From Diphasiastrum complanatum (Eukaryota > Streptophyta > Lycopodiopsida > Lycopodiales > Lycopodiaceae), in assembly GCA_029204225.1 (NCBI GenBank), contig CM055095.1, positions 49,236,841 to 49,300,840 on the forward strand: a stretch of 64,000 nucleotides of DNA. Direction: 5' to 3'. Below are positions 50,569-62,498 of the stretch, piece after piece. The notes beneath the pieces are model-generated. The model had not been told where the DNA came from. It ran no database searches and saw only the letters and a list, made by a program, of their open reading frames with translations. The translations under genes were made by a program, and so were the position numbers. Each line of letters begins with the position of its first letter. Positions within the stretch are counted from its first letter, which is position 1.

Positions 50569-50690
50569 CCTCTCTTAATGTTCTTGGAAAAGATGAAGAG
50601 ATTTTTTCTTACTATTATTTATGTGGATGACTTATTCCTAACAGGTAGTTGTGACAAACTCATTGAAAGTGATAAAGTGACAAACATTTT
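50569..50690 (+). pseudogene. Copia reverse transcriptase active-site fragment
   Basis: MKRFFLTIIYVDDLFLTGSCDKLI, the YVDD catalytic box and its flank, in an open frame 50443-50769 whose remaining parts are not RT-like. An isolated scrap of a copia element. Confidence 0.75.
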
Positions 50691-50769
50691 TTGGCCAAGG
50701 CTGGGGATGCTAGCAATACATCTGTATGGAAGTTGTACATTTGCTTTTCTAACTAACTTGATGTTCTGA

Positions 50770-51436
50770 ATCCTTAACCTTGTTTCTTTTTCCATTTTTT
50801 GCCTTAACATGCCTATTCAGCTTTGGGTTCTATAGAGTATGTCAAGGGCTTTGTGAAATTAAAAATTACTCTTCAAGTGAGATGATTAAGTGTTGTTGGT
50901 AGTTAGGCCAATAATAGAAAACTGGAATACGCATGTGAAATGGGGCATAGTGGGAAAAAAAAAAATTCAAGGCTTTTTGGAACTACGTTTTGGAGTTCTG
51001 GAATGCTGCATTCCAGAACATTGGGTCCCAAAATGCCGTTTTGACGCAACTTAGAAATCTATGAAAAACCAGTAAAAGGCTTCAGAAAAAAAGTTAAACC
51101 AATCATCTAAAAGAAATATGAACTTGATAATATCACTGGCATTTTGACATAAAAGTGCATTTTTGAAATATTTTATACATCCTTAAATGTTATTTTTTCC
51201 ACCCGAACACATTATTTAAAAAATAAATATATTTTACAATGTTCCAATCCAAAATGCTTCAGATGCCGGAACCGTTCCGGAACTTGTGTATATATATTTC
51301 AGTACTATGTTCTATAAAATAAACCTACTCAAATACGTTTTAACCAAGGCAGGGCCATGTGGCCTCAACCATTTACTCGTCTTTTATTCCATGCGGACCT
51401 ATTTCTTTTGTTTGTGAGACCGGCAACATAATTTAT
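50770..51436. other. Interval with no recognised feature
   Basis: Contains a short pair of related segments around TTTTGGAGTTCTGGAATG and CTGCATTCCAGAAC (~50990-51020) that form a small imperfect hairpin. Otherwise nothing is recognised. Confidence 0.35.
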
Positions 51437-51560
51437 TCTGGCCATGAATCTTGCAAATGTTTTTCCAAATGTGTTTATATGTCTGAGCCCCTAAAATTCT
51501 GGCCATGAATCTTCCAAATGTTTTTCCAAATGTGTTTATATGTCTGAGCCCCTATAAATG
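51437..51560 (+). repeat. 63-bp tandem duplication ending in a TATA-like box
   Basis: TCTGGCCATGAATCTTSCAA...GAGCCCCTA occurs twice. The second copy ends CCCCTATAAATGTATC, a good plant TATA box (about 51550). Confidence 0.85.
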
Positions 51561-51656
51561 TATCTTCTTCTCTCCTTCTTGCCCTATCATTCTCTCTCTT
51601 TTGCAGCCCTCTCCCTCTTCCTCTCTCTTTTGCAGCTCTCTCTCTCTCTCTCCGTC

Positions 51657-51702
<46 letters not shown>

Positions 51703-51801
51703 TCTCTCTCTCTCTCTCAAACACATATACATCAAACAATGGGAGGAGCAGGATTTGGGACAAAGAGAAAGATGAAATCCTCTGCAAACAAATCAAAGTA
51801 G
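51550..51801 (+). promoter_or_regulatory. Candidate promoter, CT-rich leader and 20-codon ORF
   Basis: The TATA-like CCTATAAATG is followed at 51570-51719 by a strongly pyrimidine-rich leader that includes (CT)n. Then comes ATG at 51739 opening a 20-codon frame (MGGAGFGTKRKMKSSANKSK) that stops at 51799. The layout resembles a plant promoter with a Y-patch and first exon, but no continuing gene was found. It could be a dead 5' end or chance. Confidence 0.3.
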
Positions 51802-52018
51802 CAAAAAGGCAAGTACCTCCTGAAAGTTTTTCAACTGGTCTTTTTCTTGCTTTCAATCTTTTGTAGTTTCTATTGTCCGTTGGTTGGAACTTTCTTGATT
51901 TTCAATGCAATGTGAAAGAAGATGGTCTGTGCTCTGTACCAAAGAAACATAATGTAATGTGAATTAAGCTGGTTTGCCAAATGTTGCATGATTTGAATGC
52001 AATTCAAGAGGCTGACAT

Positions 52019-52044
52019 AGAGAGAGAGAGAGAGAGAGAGAGAG
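52019..52044 (+). repeat. (AG)13 microsatellite
   Basis: Short pure AG run. Confidence 0.95.
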
Positions 52045-52725
52045 CACAGGGTAGACAACTAGTTTACACATGCTTTTTCAAACAATGATCCAAATCTTTC
52101 AAGCAATGATCCTAGAGACAGAGAGAGACATATAGGTTCTTTTAAAGATCCTATGAAGTATGTCGCACAATCAGATTTTTGAAGTTGGCTATGAGAGCAA
52201 GGGGCCTTGTCTAGAAGTGAAAGTAGGTCGTCTGTAACTTCAAATCTAAGCACACTTCACCTGTCCAGTAGAAGTGAACTTAGGTTGTCTACAGGTTCAA
52301 ATCATCTCACACCCCTGCCCTCGCTGTCTAGTGTGTCCGTGCTGCTTCAAATTTCAATGACTGATTGACTGGCTTCCTCAATTCATTCAGCAATTTCACA
52401 ATAAATTGTGTGTATCCCTGTTGCTTCAGTTTTCAAGAAAAAGAGAGCTGCGATAGTCTGTCTGCTTGAAATGAAGAAATTCATTCAAAAAACAAGAAGG
52501 AAGAAGAAGAAATCTCAAAAATTCCTCAAAATTTTCATGTTGAGATGCCATCAACCACAATGAACAGACGTTGAATCATAACAAACTCACCTCCTCCACC
52601 ATACACCTTTCAATATCATATGGCAAGTTAGTACTCATGACTCTTCAGGGACCAAAAGAGCCCACGAGATCAGCAGCACGAGATCATCCCATCGGAGAGC
52701 ACACGAGAGTAGAGTAGGCAGCTAG

Positions 52726-52930
52726 AGATAGGCAGGGAGGTAGAGTTTCAATGCAGCTAGAGATAGGCAGACAGTGCAGCTAGAGATAGGCAGACAACAC
52801 AGCTAGAGGTAGAGGTAGAGGTAGAGGTAGAGGTAGAGATAGGCAGGCAGGTAGAGATCCAACGCAATTGGAGGTAGAGATAGGCAGGTGAAGATATAGT
52901 GCAGGTAGCGATAGGTAGGTAGAGATTCAG
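52726..52930 (+). repeat. Minisatellite of GATAGGCAG/AGGTAG units
   Basis: Irregular tandem copies of CTAGAGATAGGCAG separated by runs of AGGTAG hexamers (52806-52838). Variable-length repeat; no coding role is apparent. Confidence 0.85.
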
Positions 52931-53269
52931 TGTGCGGGAGAGAAAGAGAATGAGAGATAATGTTTTGAATAAATTTTAGGCCCCCTTTCTTAGCCAGCCC
53001 ATCATGCATAATAGAAAGTTGATTTCTCTTATTATGACAAATCTTAGAACAAGATGAAATAGAATCTCAAATTACGATCGAAGACCTTGTGAGTGATCTA
53101 CATTAGTGGAGGCTTCATTAATGAGAATTGATTATCTCAGCTGGAGTAAGAATTATTATCTCAGTTGGAGTAAGCTCATCCTCGGATGAATTGCCGAGAA
53201 AAGGTTAATTTGGGCCTTGTCGAGGGAAGACTTTCAATGTTAGATCACTAACTCATGATGTCAACCTTT

Positions 53270-54249
53270 TCATCATCAAATGTCAAAGGTGAAGATCCTT
53301 GGTGGATAGATAGTGGGGCTCCATTTTTACAGCAAATGATCATGAATGTAAAGTTGAAGGTGTGGGATCCATTCCCTTATGCTTAGGACTCTCCAAGAAG
53401 ACTAAGATAGATGGTGTTCTCTTCATTCCTAGCATCACTAAGAATTTGCTTAGTGTTGGCCAACTTTTAGATTATGGTTTCATTGTGGAGTTCTCTACTA
53501 ATGTATGCAACATCAAAAAGAATGGGAAGATCATAGCAAGAGGAAGAAGGTTTGGGAAGTTGTTTAAGCTTGATGCTTTTGTTGATCCTAACCAATTTGT
53601 GATAGTAGCCAAGGAGGACAAGATGACCACAAATGATTTGTGGCACAAGAGGCTTGGTCACATCAACACCAAGTCTATGGAAGTCATGTGCAAGGAGGAG
53701 CTTGCTCTAGGCCTTCCAATATCCATGGAAAAAGAGGAAAAGGTTTGTGAAGCATGTGCTTTGGCTAAAGCACATAGGTTGCCTTTCTCTAACACTATCA
53801 CTAAGACTACTCACCCTCTTAAGTTGATTCATTTGGATGTACATTTTGCTAGCACAAAGGGCAATGGTAGAGCCACAATGTTTGTAATATTGAATGATGA
53901 ATCCTCTAAGAATCATATTGGCAAAGACATGGTTGAGATCAAGGAGGAGCTTCATCAAGAGGAGGAGCAAAATCTGAGAGCTTCAACTATTCCAAGGAGA
54001 GCCACAAGAGCAAAGATGGAGCTATCAATGCTCATTTTTGTGGACAAGGAAAGGAAAGTTGGAAAGGGGGTTACATTTTGTACTTCATTTGCTGAGTTTT
54101 GTAATGAAGTCCCTTTGAATTCTAAAGTATGGAATGAAAGGTGTTTGTCATATCTACTTACTCTTGAGTATGCTAGAAGTAAGCATGACATTTTCATTGA
54201 TAAGTTGAAAGAATTTGACTTCATTTTCAAAGAGAAAAAAATGGAATAA
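53270..54249 (+). pseudogene. Copia remnant G with substituted C-terminal module
   Basis: Begins with protease WWIDSGA (53300), with the region after it shortened. It then runs in a 295-codon frame (53362-54249): flap LLSVGQLL, GAG-pre-integrase LWHKRLGHINTKSM, CEACALAKAH, and the integrase start HPLKLIHLDVHFAS. The integrase core is deleted; the frame jumps to a linker (TIPRRATRAKMEL). Instead of RT there is an unrecognised module, VTFCTSFAEFCNEVPLN...DIFIDKLKEFDFIFKEKK. A similar layout is found in element F at 60036-61181. The frame ends exactly where the tandem array starts. Confidence 0.8.
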
Positions 54250-57200
54250 ATGACGGCCTAGAAAACCGTCATTTATTCTGGTTTATATGACAGTCTTTCA
54301 GAAGCTGTCATTTATGCCAAAAATTATATTTTTTTGAAGTTTTAGGGCTTCATGTGTAGATAAGTGGCCAAATAAAAGTTGTTAGATGAATATGATAGTA
54401 TAACATGCCTTTAAATTGATATACATGAATGTCATACAGTGATTGAGACACGTCGATGATATGCATTAGTGTTGAACCAACAATATTATACACATCAATA
54501 GTTATAATATCCCATGTATAACACAAGTAGGTAAATTTACAAATGAATTAATGAATTATTGACTATTATGATAAGTATATGTGATACCTAGACTTAAATA
54601 TCAATTCATGCAAAAAATGGAATAAATGATGGCCTAAAAAACCGTCATTTATTCTAGTTTATATGACAGTTTATCAGAAGCCGTCATTTATGCCAAAAAT
54701 TACAATTTTTTTTAAGTTTTATAACTCCATGTGTAGATAAGTGGTCAAATAAAAACTGTTAGATGATATGTATTGTTGTTGAATGGACAGTTTAGAACAC
54801 GTGGATCGGTATAATATTCCATGCATAACCCAAGTAGGTAAATTTACACATGAATGGATGGACAACTGTCTATTGTGATAAATATATGTGATAAATAGAC
54901 TTATATATCAATTCATGCAAAAGAATGGATTAAATGACGGCCTAGAAAAATCGTCATTTATTCTGGTTTATATGACAGCTCAAAAGCCATCATTTTTGCC
55001 AAAAAAAAAACGTTTCTTTAAGTTTTATGGCTTAATGGGTAGATAGGTTGGCAAATGAAAGTAGTTAGATGGATATAATAGTACAACATGCCCTTAAATG
55101 TATATAATGTGTCATATATTGTTTGATACATGTCGATGATATGTGTTAGTGTTGAATCCGACAATATAGAGCACGTCGCTAGGTATAATATCCCATGTAT
55201 AACTCAAGTAGGTAAATTCACACATACTGCCTATTATGAGACAGACTTAAATATCAATTCATGCCTAGAAAACAATCATTAATTCTGGTTTATATGATGG
55301 CCTAGAAAACCATCATTAATTCTGGTTTATATGACAGTTTTTCAGAAGCCGTCATTTATGCCAAAAATAACATCCTTTTTAAGTTCTATGGCTTCATGAG
55401 TAGATAAGTGGGCAAATAAAAGCTGTAAGATGGATATTGATGATAGTCTAACATGCTTTTAAATTGATATAAGTGTGTCACATATAGTTTGATACACATC
55501 GATGATATGTGTTAGTGTTGAATCCGACAATATTGAACATGTCGATAGGTATAATATCTTATGTATAACCCAAGTAGGTATATTTACACAAGAATGGATG
55601 AATTATTGTTTATTATGATAAATTTTGATACTTAGACTTAAATATCAACTCTTGCAAAAAATAGAATAAATGACGGCCCAAAAAACCGTCATTTGTTCTA
55701 GTTTATATGACAGTTTTTCAAAAGCCGTCATTTATGCCAGAAATTACATTTCTTTTAAGTTTAATGGCTTCATGTGTAGATAAGTGGGCAAATAAAAATT
55801 GTTAGATGGATATGTTCGTATAACATGCCTCTAAATTGGTATAAGTGTGTCACATATTGTTTTGATACACATCCACTATATGTATTGATATTGAATCTGA
55901 CAATTTAGAACACGTGGATAGGTATAATATCCCATGCATAAGCCAAGTAGGTAAATTTACACATGAATGGATGGATTACTACCTATTATGATAAATATAT
56001 GTGATAGATAGACTTATATATCAATTCATACAAAAAAATGGATTAAATGACAGCCCAGAAAAACTGTCATTTAATCTGGTTTATATGATAGTTTTTGAAA
56101 AGTCATCATTTATGCCAAAAATAACGTTTTTTTAAGTTTTATGGCTTAATGGGTAGATAAGTGGGCAAATAAAAGTAGTTTGATGGATATGATAGTATAA
56201 CAAGCCCTTAAATTGATATAAGTGTGTCATATGTTGTTTGATACACGTCGATGATATCTATTAGTGCTAAATCCGACAATATATAACACAACGATAGGTC
56301 TAATATCCCATGTATATCCCAAGCAGGTAATTTTACACATGAATGGATGGATTACTGCCTATTATGATAAGTATATGTGGGACATAGACTTAAATATCAA
56401 TTCATGCAAAAAAATAAATAAATGATGGCCTAGAAAACCCTCATTTATGCTGCTTTTTATGACAATTTTTTAGAAGCCGCCATTTATGCCAAAAATTACA
56501 TTTTTTTGAAGTTTTATGGCTTCATGTGTAGATAAGTAGGCAAATAAAAGTTGTTAGACGAGTATGATAGTATAACATGCGTTGATGATATGTATTGGTG
56601 TTGAACCGACAATATAGAACACGTCGACAGGTATAATATCCCATGTATAACCCACGTAGGTATGTTCACACATGAATGGATGAATTATTGCTTATTATAA
56701 TAAATATATATGATACATAGACTTACATATCAATCCATGCAAAAAATGGAATAAATGACGGCCTAGAAAACCATCATTTATTCTGGCTTATATGACAAAA
56801 TTTACATTTTTTTAGTGTTTATAGCTTCATGTGTAGATGAGTGGACAAATAAATATTCCTAGATGGATATGATAGTATAGCATGCCTTTAAATTGATATA
56901 AGTGTGTCATATATTGTTTGATACACGTCGATGATATGTATTGTTGTTGAATTCGACAATATAGAACACGTCAATAGGTATAATATCCCATGTATAACCC
57001 AAGTAGGTATATTTACACATGGATGGATAAATTATTGCTTATTATGATAAATATACTTGATACATAGACTTAAATATCAATTCATGCAAAAAATGAAATA
57101 AATGACGGCCTAGAAAACCGTCATTTATTCTGATTTATATGACAGTTCTTCAGAAGCCGTCCTTTAAGCCAAAAATTACGTTCTTCAAAGTTTTATGGCT

Positions 57201-58815
57201 TAATGTGTAAATAAGTGAGAAAATAAAAGTAGTTAGATGGATCTAATAGTATAACATGCCTTTAAATTGATATAAATGTGTCATATATTTTTTGATACAC
57301 GTCGATGATATGTATATAAATATAAATTCAAGCAAAAAAGTAGAATAAATGATGACCTAGAAAACCGTCGTTTATATGAAAGTTTTTTAGAAGCCATCAT
57401 TTATGCCAAAAATTACATTTTTTTGAAATTTTATGGCTTCATGTGTAGATAAATGGGCAAATCAAAATTGTTAGATGAATATGATAGTATAACATGCTTT
57501 TAAATTGATATAAGTGTGTCACATATTGTTTGATACACATCCATTATATGTATTGGTATTGAATCTGACAGTTTAGAACACGTGGATAGGTATAATATCC
57601 CATGCATAAGCAAGTAGGTAAATTTACACATGAATGTGTGGATTACTGCCTATTATGATAAATATATGTGATAAATAGACTTATGAATCAATTCATGCAA
57701 AAAAATGGATTAAACGATGGCCTAGAAAAATCATCATTTATTCTAGTTTATATGACAGTTTTTTAAAAGCCATCATTAATGCCAAAAATAATGCTTTTTT
57801 AATGTTTTATGGCTCAATGGGTAGATAAGTGGGCAAGTAAAAGTAGTTGGATGGATATGATAGTATCCTTAAATTGATATAAGTGTATCATATATTGTTT
57901 GATACACGTCGATGATATCTGTTAGTGTTGAATCTGACAATATAGAACACGTCGATAGGTCTAATATCTCATGTATAACCCAAGTAGGTAAATGTACACA
58001 TGAATGGATGGATTACTGCCTATTATGATAAGTATATGTGAGACATAGACTTAAATATCAATTCATGCATAAAATGAAATAAGTGATGGCCTAGAAAATC
58101 ATCATTTATGCTGGTTTTAAGGATTGTTTTTTCAGAAGCCGTCATTTATGCCAAAAATTACATTTTTTTGAATTTTTATGGCTTCATGGATAGATAAGTG
58201 GGAAAATAAAAGTTGTTAGATGAATATGATAGTATAACATGCCTTTAAATTGATATAAGTGTGTCATATATTGTTTCATACATGTCAATGATATGTATTA
58301 GTGTTGAATCGACAATATAGAACACGTCGATAGGTATAATATCCCATCTATAACCCAAGTAGGTATATTTACACGTGAATGGATGAATTAGTGCTTATTA
58401 TAATAATATATCTGATACATAGACTTAAATGTCCATTCATGCAAAAAATAGAATAAATGATGGCCTACAAAACTGTCATTTATTCTGGTTTATATGATAG
58501 TTTTTCAGAAGCCGTCATTTATGCCAAAAATTACATTTTTTTGAAGTTTATAGCTTTATGTGTAGATGAGTGGACAAATAAATATTCCTAGATGGATATG
58601 ATAGTATAACATGCCTTTAAATTGATATAAGTGTGTCATATATTGTTTGATACATGTCGATGATATGTACTGTTGTTGAATTTGACAATATAGAACACGT
58701 CAATAGGTATAATATCCCATGTATAACCCAAGTAGGTATATTTACACATGGATGGATGAATCATTGCTTATTATGATAAATATTTTTGATACATAGACTT
58801 AAATATCAATTCATG
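54247..58815 (+). repeat. ~370-bp TGACGG-box tandem array (about 13 units)
   Basis: Box clusters of the form AAATGACGGCCTAGAAAACC-GTCATTTATTCTGG begin near 54247, 54623, 54930, 55300, 55665, 56043, 56414, 56752, 57097, 57343, 57709, 58079 and 58452. Intervals are mostly 340-378, with shorter deleted units. Each cluster holds alternating TGACRG and its complement, so it can fold. Every unit also has GTATAACCCAAGTAGGTA and ACACGTCGATGATATG. No coding potential. The array is interrupted at its right end by a copia LTR at 58816. Confidence 0.93.
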
Positions 58816-59250
58816 TATAATTGGGTTCCACACATGTAAGGCCAAGATGCCACGTGGAAACCCACTTCTAATGTATTTTAGGTCAAGTCTATAGAGTTGG
58901 TCATGTCTATTTGGTGGTCATCCCTACTTTATAGGACCTACACCTAAGTTTAAGGTGAAAATTTGACCAACTAGCTACCTACCAAGCATAACTCTAGGAT
59001 CTAGGCTAGGGTTTCATTTTAGAGCAAGAAGAGTAGTTTACTTGCTTATTACATGCTGGAAATCCACCTAACTTCAAGAAGGAAGTCGAATTTGCTATGT
59101 ATTCCAAGCTCTCCTAGTGAGAAGATAGAAAATGTTTGGAGCTCATTGGCAATCTCAAGCTACTCCACTATGTACATTGAGTTTTTGTGATCCAAATGCA
59201 ATCAAATAAATTTCTACTTGTTTCTCACCTTGAAGGCTATACTATAACCT
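58816..59250 (+). repeat. 5' LTR of element F (5' truncated)
   Basis: TGTATAATTGGGTTCCACAC onward is collinear with 61302-61748, ending in CTGTAGTACACA. The first ~57 bases present in the 3' LTR are missing. Confidence 0.88.
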
Positions 59251-59279
59251 GTAGTACACAAGTGTGGGCTTTAATTTCT

Positions 59280-60120
59280 TAGTGGTCTAGGAGATGGCTA
59301 TGCAAATTTGGTCCAAAGTTTTGTCATCCAAGACACTTTGCCAACTATAGAAAAACTTCACAGCGTATTAGTGGTTGAAGAGTGTAGGATGCTCCACACC
59401 AAGGCAAGAATGAGTTCATTGTCTTTGTAGGATGGAGATGAAAAAGGCAATTTCTCATTCAAGGGCAAAAAAAAGACCAATGGAAAGAAGAAGCATCCAA
59501 AGGAGGCCAAAGAAGAGGATGATGCATCAAGCTCAAAGGACAAGTCAAAGCAAAAATGCTTCTTTTGTGAAAAGAAGGGGCATTATGCATTCGAATGCTA
59601 CAAGAGGCTAAGAGAAAAAGAGAAGGAGGGTAAACAAGGGAACCTTGCATATGAAGAGGATGAAGATGAGGAGATCTTTGATGGCATCTACATCCACTCC
59701 AACAAGAAACAACAACTCAAAGGACACTTGGTGGATCGATAGTGGGGCTAGCTCCCACATGACTTTCCAAAAGGACACATTCTCAACCTTACACTCTTTC
59801 GGTGGTGCTAGTAAATTTTTTTCTTTAGCAAATGATGAAGAGTGTAAGATAGATGGCCTTGGTACCATCTCATTAAGTCTAGGATCTAACAAAAGGATGG
59901 ATCTAGTCAATGTTCTTTTTGTATCATCAATTACCAAAAGCTTGCTTAGTGTTGGACAACTAATGGATGATGGTTTAGATGTTCACTTCAAGCATGGAGT
60001 TTGTTCCATCATGAAGAATGATAATTGCATAGCAAATGGTGTTAAACAGGGTAGTTTATTTAAGTTGGATGCTAAAATTGCTATGGCAAAAGAGGAATTC
60101 AAATGTACACTCTTTTTCTC
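59280..60120 (+). pseudogene. Element F gag C-terminus, zinc knuckle and protease
   Basis: GLGDGYANLVQSFVI aligns with the last Gag helix region of element A. The knuckle is KCFFCEKKGHYAFEC (~59548-59595). The protease WWIDSGASSHMTF sits near 59730 in a frame that runs 59645-60133. Then LVNVLFVSSITKSLLSVGQL and part of GAG-pre-integrase (GSLFKLDAK). A frameshift near 59645-59690 separates gag from protease. The zinc-binding CxHxC part and all of the integrase core are missing. Confidence 0.85.
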
Positions 60121-61181
60121 ATGTACCAAGTAGTGATGATAATATGCATGAAAGATTCTTAGATGTTTATACAAGAGATGCTTGGATCCATCTAGTATCT
60201 TGTGTGAATTTAAGTGAAATCAACAACCTTGGTGTCAATGATCTTGCAAAGATTGAGAAGGAGCAACAAAGTGATGGAGATCTTGAGGATCTACCTCAAA
60301 GATCAAGTGCTCCAAGAAGATCCACAAAGGCAAGGGCCAAGCCTTCAAGGCTCACTTATCTTGGCAAAGGTAATCAAGGGGAAGATTTTTAACCATTCAC
60401 TTTCAACACTTTTCTTACTTCAATGCTTGATGAACCATTTTGCTATGAGATCTACATGAGGAAAACCGAGGTATGCTATGAGAACTACATGAGGCAACTT
60501 GAGGGCTTCATCAAGAAGGAAGTTGAAGATAAGATGTGTAATGACTCATTTGAGAACAAGTTTTTATGTCTTAGTTGTCTAAAAAAATTTATGAACCAAT
60601 TAAGAGTAAATTGGTTTTTTGATCAAATGAGTGCTCTCGGATTTTGGAAGAGCAAGAATGAGTTAATCACTCATTGTTTTGAAATATGTATTTTTTCTTT
60701 TGGAGAGACAAATTGTAAGCTTCTTATAAGAATAAGTGAAACATCCTTGAAGGACACTTATATCCATAAGCAAGTATGTAGCCTCATGAAGTTCAAGATC
60801 TCTTGTAATTACAAGATTAGGAAAATCATGCTTACTTTTGATGGTTTGTGGACTAGTCATTCTAGCATGATAAATCTTGGTAATAGTAGCAAGTACATGT
60901 TTTGTGATCTTGATGAGTGTGATTTTCACAAGACATGGAGACATCAGATTTCCTTCAAAGAGAAACATCAAGATCAAGGAGGAGCAAGTTTCAGATTCAT
61001 GCATCTTCACTCAACATGGAAGAAATCAAGTGCAAGGTGCAAGGAAGAATCAAGACTCTTCAATTCATCTTGGAGGAGATCAAGATCAAAGAAGCTCTAT
61101 CTTGGATATGGTGATAGGTCATATCCTCATCTTTGGGGGCTCATTAGTCGTCTTATAAACCTGAATATGATTCATTTCTGA
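60036..61181 (+). pseudogene. Linker plus unrecognised ORF in place of RT-RNase H
   Basis: One frame of about 380 codons broken by a single TAA at 60390-60392. Its first part (RSSAPRRSTKARAKPSRLTY) is the copia integrase-RT linker. The second part opens FTFNTFLTSMLDEPF, then YEIYMRKTEVC, MRQLEGFIKKEVEDKM, SCLKKFMNQL and LCMKFKI-like sequence (252 codons from ATG 60423). No RT or RNase H motif is present, although the purine tract and 3' LTR follow 55 bases after the stop. I do not recognise the module. Its start resembles the one in remnant G (53.9-54.2 kb). The last third is K/R/S-rich and may not be real protein. Confidence 0.6.
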
Positions 61182-61245
61182 TGTTAAGATCAAGTCTTAG
61201 AATTGTATATAGATACATTATTGTTCCAAGGCTAGATTTGAGGAG

Positions 61246-61748
61246 TGTGAAAAATAGCCTATTTTGGCAAATCTAGCCATGTAGAACTTTGTAAATACTA
61301 TGTATAATTGGGTTCCACACATGGAAGGCCAAGATGCCACGTGGAAACCCACTCCTAATGTAGTTTAGGTCAAGTCAAGAGAGTTGGTCATGTCTATTTG
61401 GTGGTCATCCCTACTTTATAGGACCTACACCTAAGTTTAAGGTGAAAATTTGACCAACTAGCTACCTACCAAGCATAACTCTAGGATCTAGGCTATGGTT
61501 TCATTTTAGGGCAAGAAGAGTGAGTTAACTTCCTTATTACATGATGGAAATCTACCTAACTTTAGGAAGGAAGTTGAATTTGCTATGTATTCCAAGCTCT
61601 CCTAGTGAGAAGATAGAAAATTTTTGGAGGTCATTGGCAATCTCAAGCTACTCCACTATGTACGTTGAGTTTTTGTGATCCAAATGCAACCATATCAATT
61701 TCTACTTGTTTCTCAGCTTGAAGGCTATACTACAGCCTGTAGTACACA
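61246..61748 (+). repeat. 3' LTR of element F
   Basis: Starts TGTGAAAAATAGCC after GATTTGAGGAG, ends TGTAGTACACA; ~500 bp. Confidence 0.88.
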
Positions 61749-61989
61749 TGTGGGAGCTCAAATTTCAATGTTTATCAATGCTTTTGATTGTTAATGCTTG
61801 TTGTTTGTCAAATTGCCAATCTAGATCAACTTTTTTGTGTCTAGCTTTTTGATAGATTCTTAAGCAAGCACCCAATCACTCTTGTGGATCTTTTGTAGAT
61901 CCATTTATGGTCCTAAAGCACCGTACTTTCACAAATTTCTCACAATCATGACAATATTGAGAGGTGGTCCGATTTCTATAGTGATGATG

Positions 61990-62416
61990 AAATCATCTAA
62001 GTGGAGATGAGTTGCAATATATATTGGCTGATTGTGGAGCCTTATGATCCCACATTATCTGAAGTTATTGTTTTATATTGTAAAAGTTTTCAATTTTTAT
62101 ACATGTAAATGTGCTATAGTGCCTAAACTCATGTAAAGGCCTATTTGCACTTTGTAAAATCATTTTTTGGTTAGAACTTGTGACGTTTTGTGCAACATTC
62201 TATAGAGACGCATTAGCGGATCTCAACCGACATCTGAACGGTTGGTAAATGACATTGAGGCCAGTGATCATTCCTTACATATCACATTCCATTTACCTTC
62301 TTACATACACTTATTATACAAAAGAAGAGATTATTCTCTCTCTTGGGGAACTATCAAACATTTTATACTACTTATGATTTTGTGGAAATCTATAACGACT
62401 AGGCCACCACATATTT
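61990..62416 (+). repeat. Probable Ty3/gypsy 5' LTR (left end unresolved)
   Basis: Ends immediately before TGGTGCAGTTGCCAGGGA, which resembles the tRNA-Asp-type site TGGCGCCGTTGCCGGGGA used by many plant gypsy elements (Tat/Athila group). Only one LTR lies in the window, so its start cannot be fixed. Confidence 0.6.
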
Positions 62417-62434
62417 TGGTGCAGTTGCCAGGGA
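62417..62434 (+). other. Gypsy primer-binding site (tRNA-Asp type, diverged)
   Basis: TGGTGCAGTTGCCAGGGA differs at three positions from the common tRNA-Asp-type site, consistent with an aged element. Confidence 0.65.
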
Positions 62435-62498
62435 GATGAATTTCACCATTTGTAATATTTTTGTTGTATTAAGTCTACGAATCTTTCTTATGTAACAC

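Larger units (their letters stand above)
58816..61748 (+). mobile_element. Deleted copia element F (~2.9 kb) with substituted 3' ORF
   Basis: The 5' LTR, truncated by ~57 bp at its start, spans about 58816-59250. The 3' LTR spans about 61246-61748, starts TGTGAAAAATAGCC after the purine-rich GATTTGAGGAG and ends GTACACA. Internal order: C-terminal gag, knuckle, protease, partial GAG-pre-integrase, linker, then an unrecognised ORF where RT-RNase H should be. No primer-binding site or 5' gag remains. Confidence 0.85.

Noticed and set aside
54247-58815. CRISPR-like or regulatory-RNA array
   Set aside because: Units are ~370 bp, diverged throughout and without short identical repeats with unique spacers; the setting is a plant nuclear genome.
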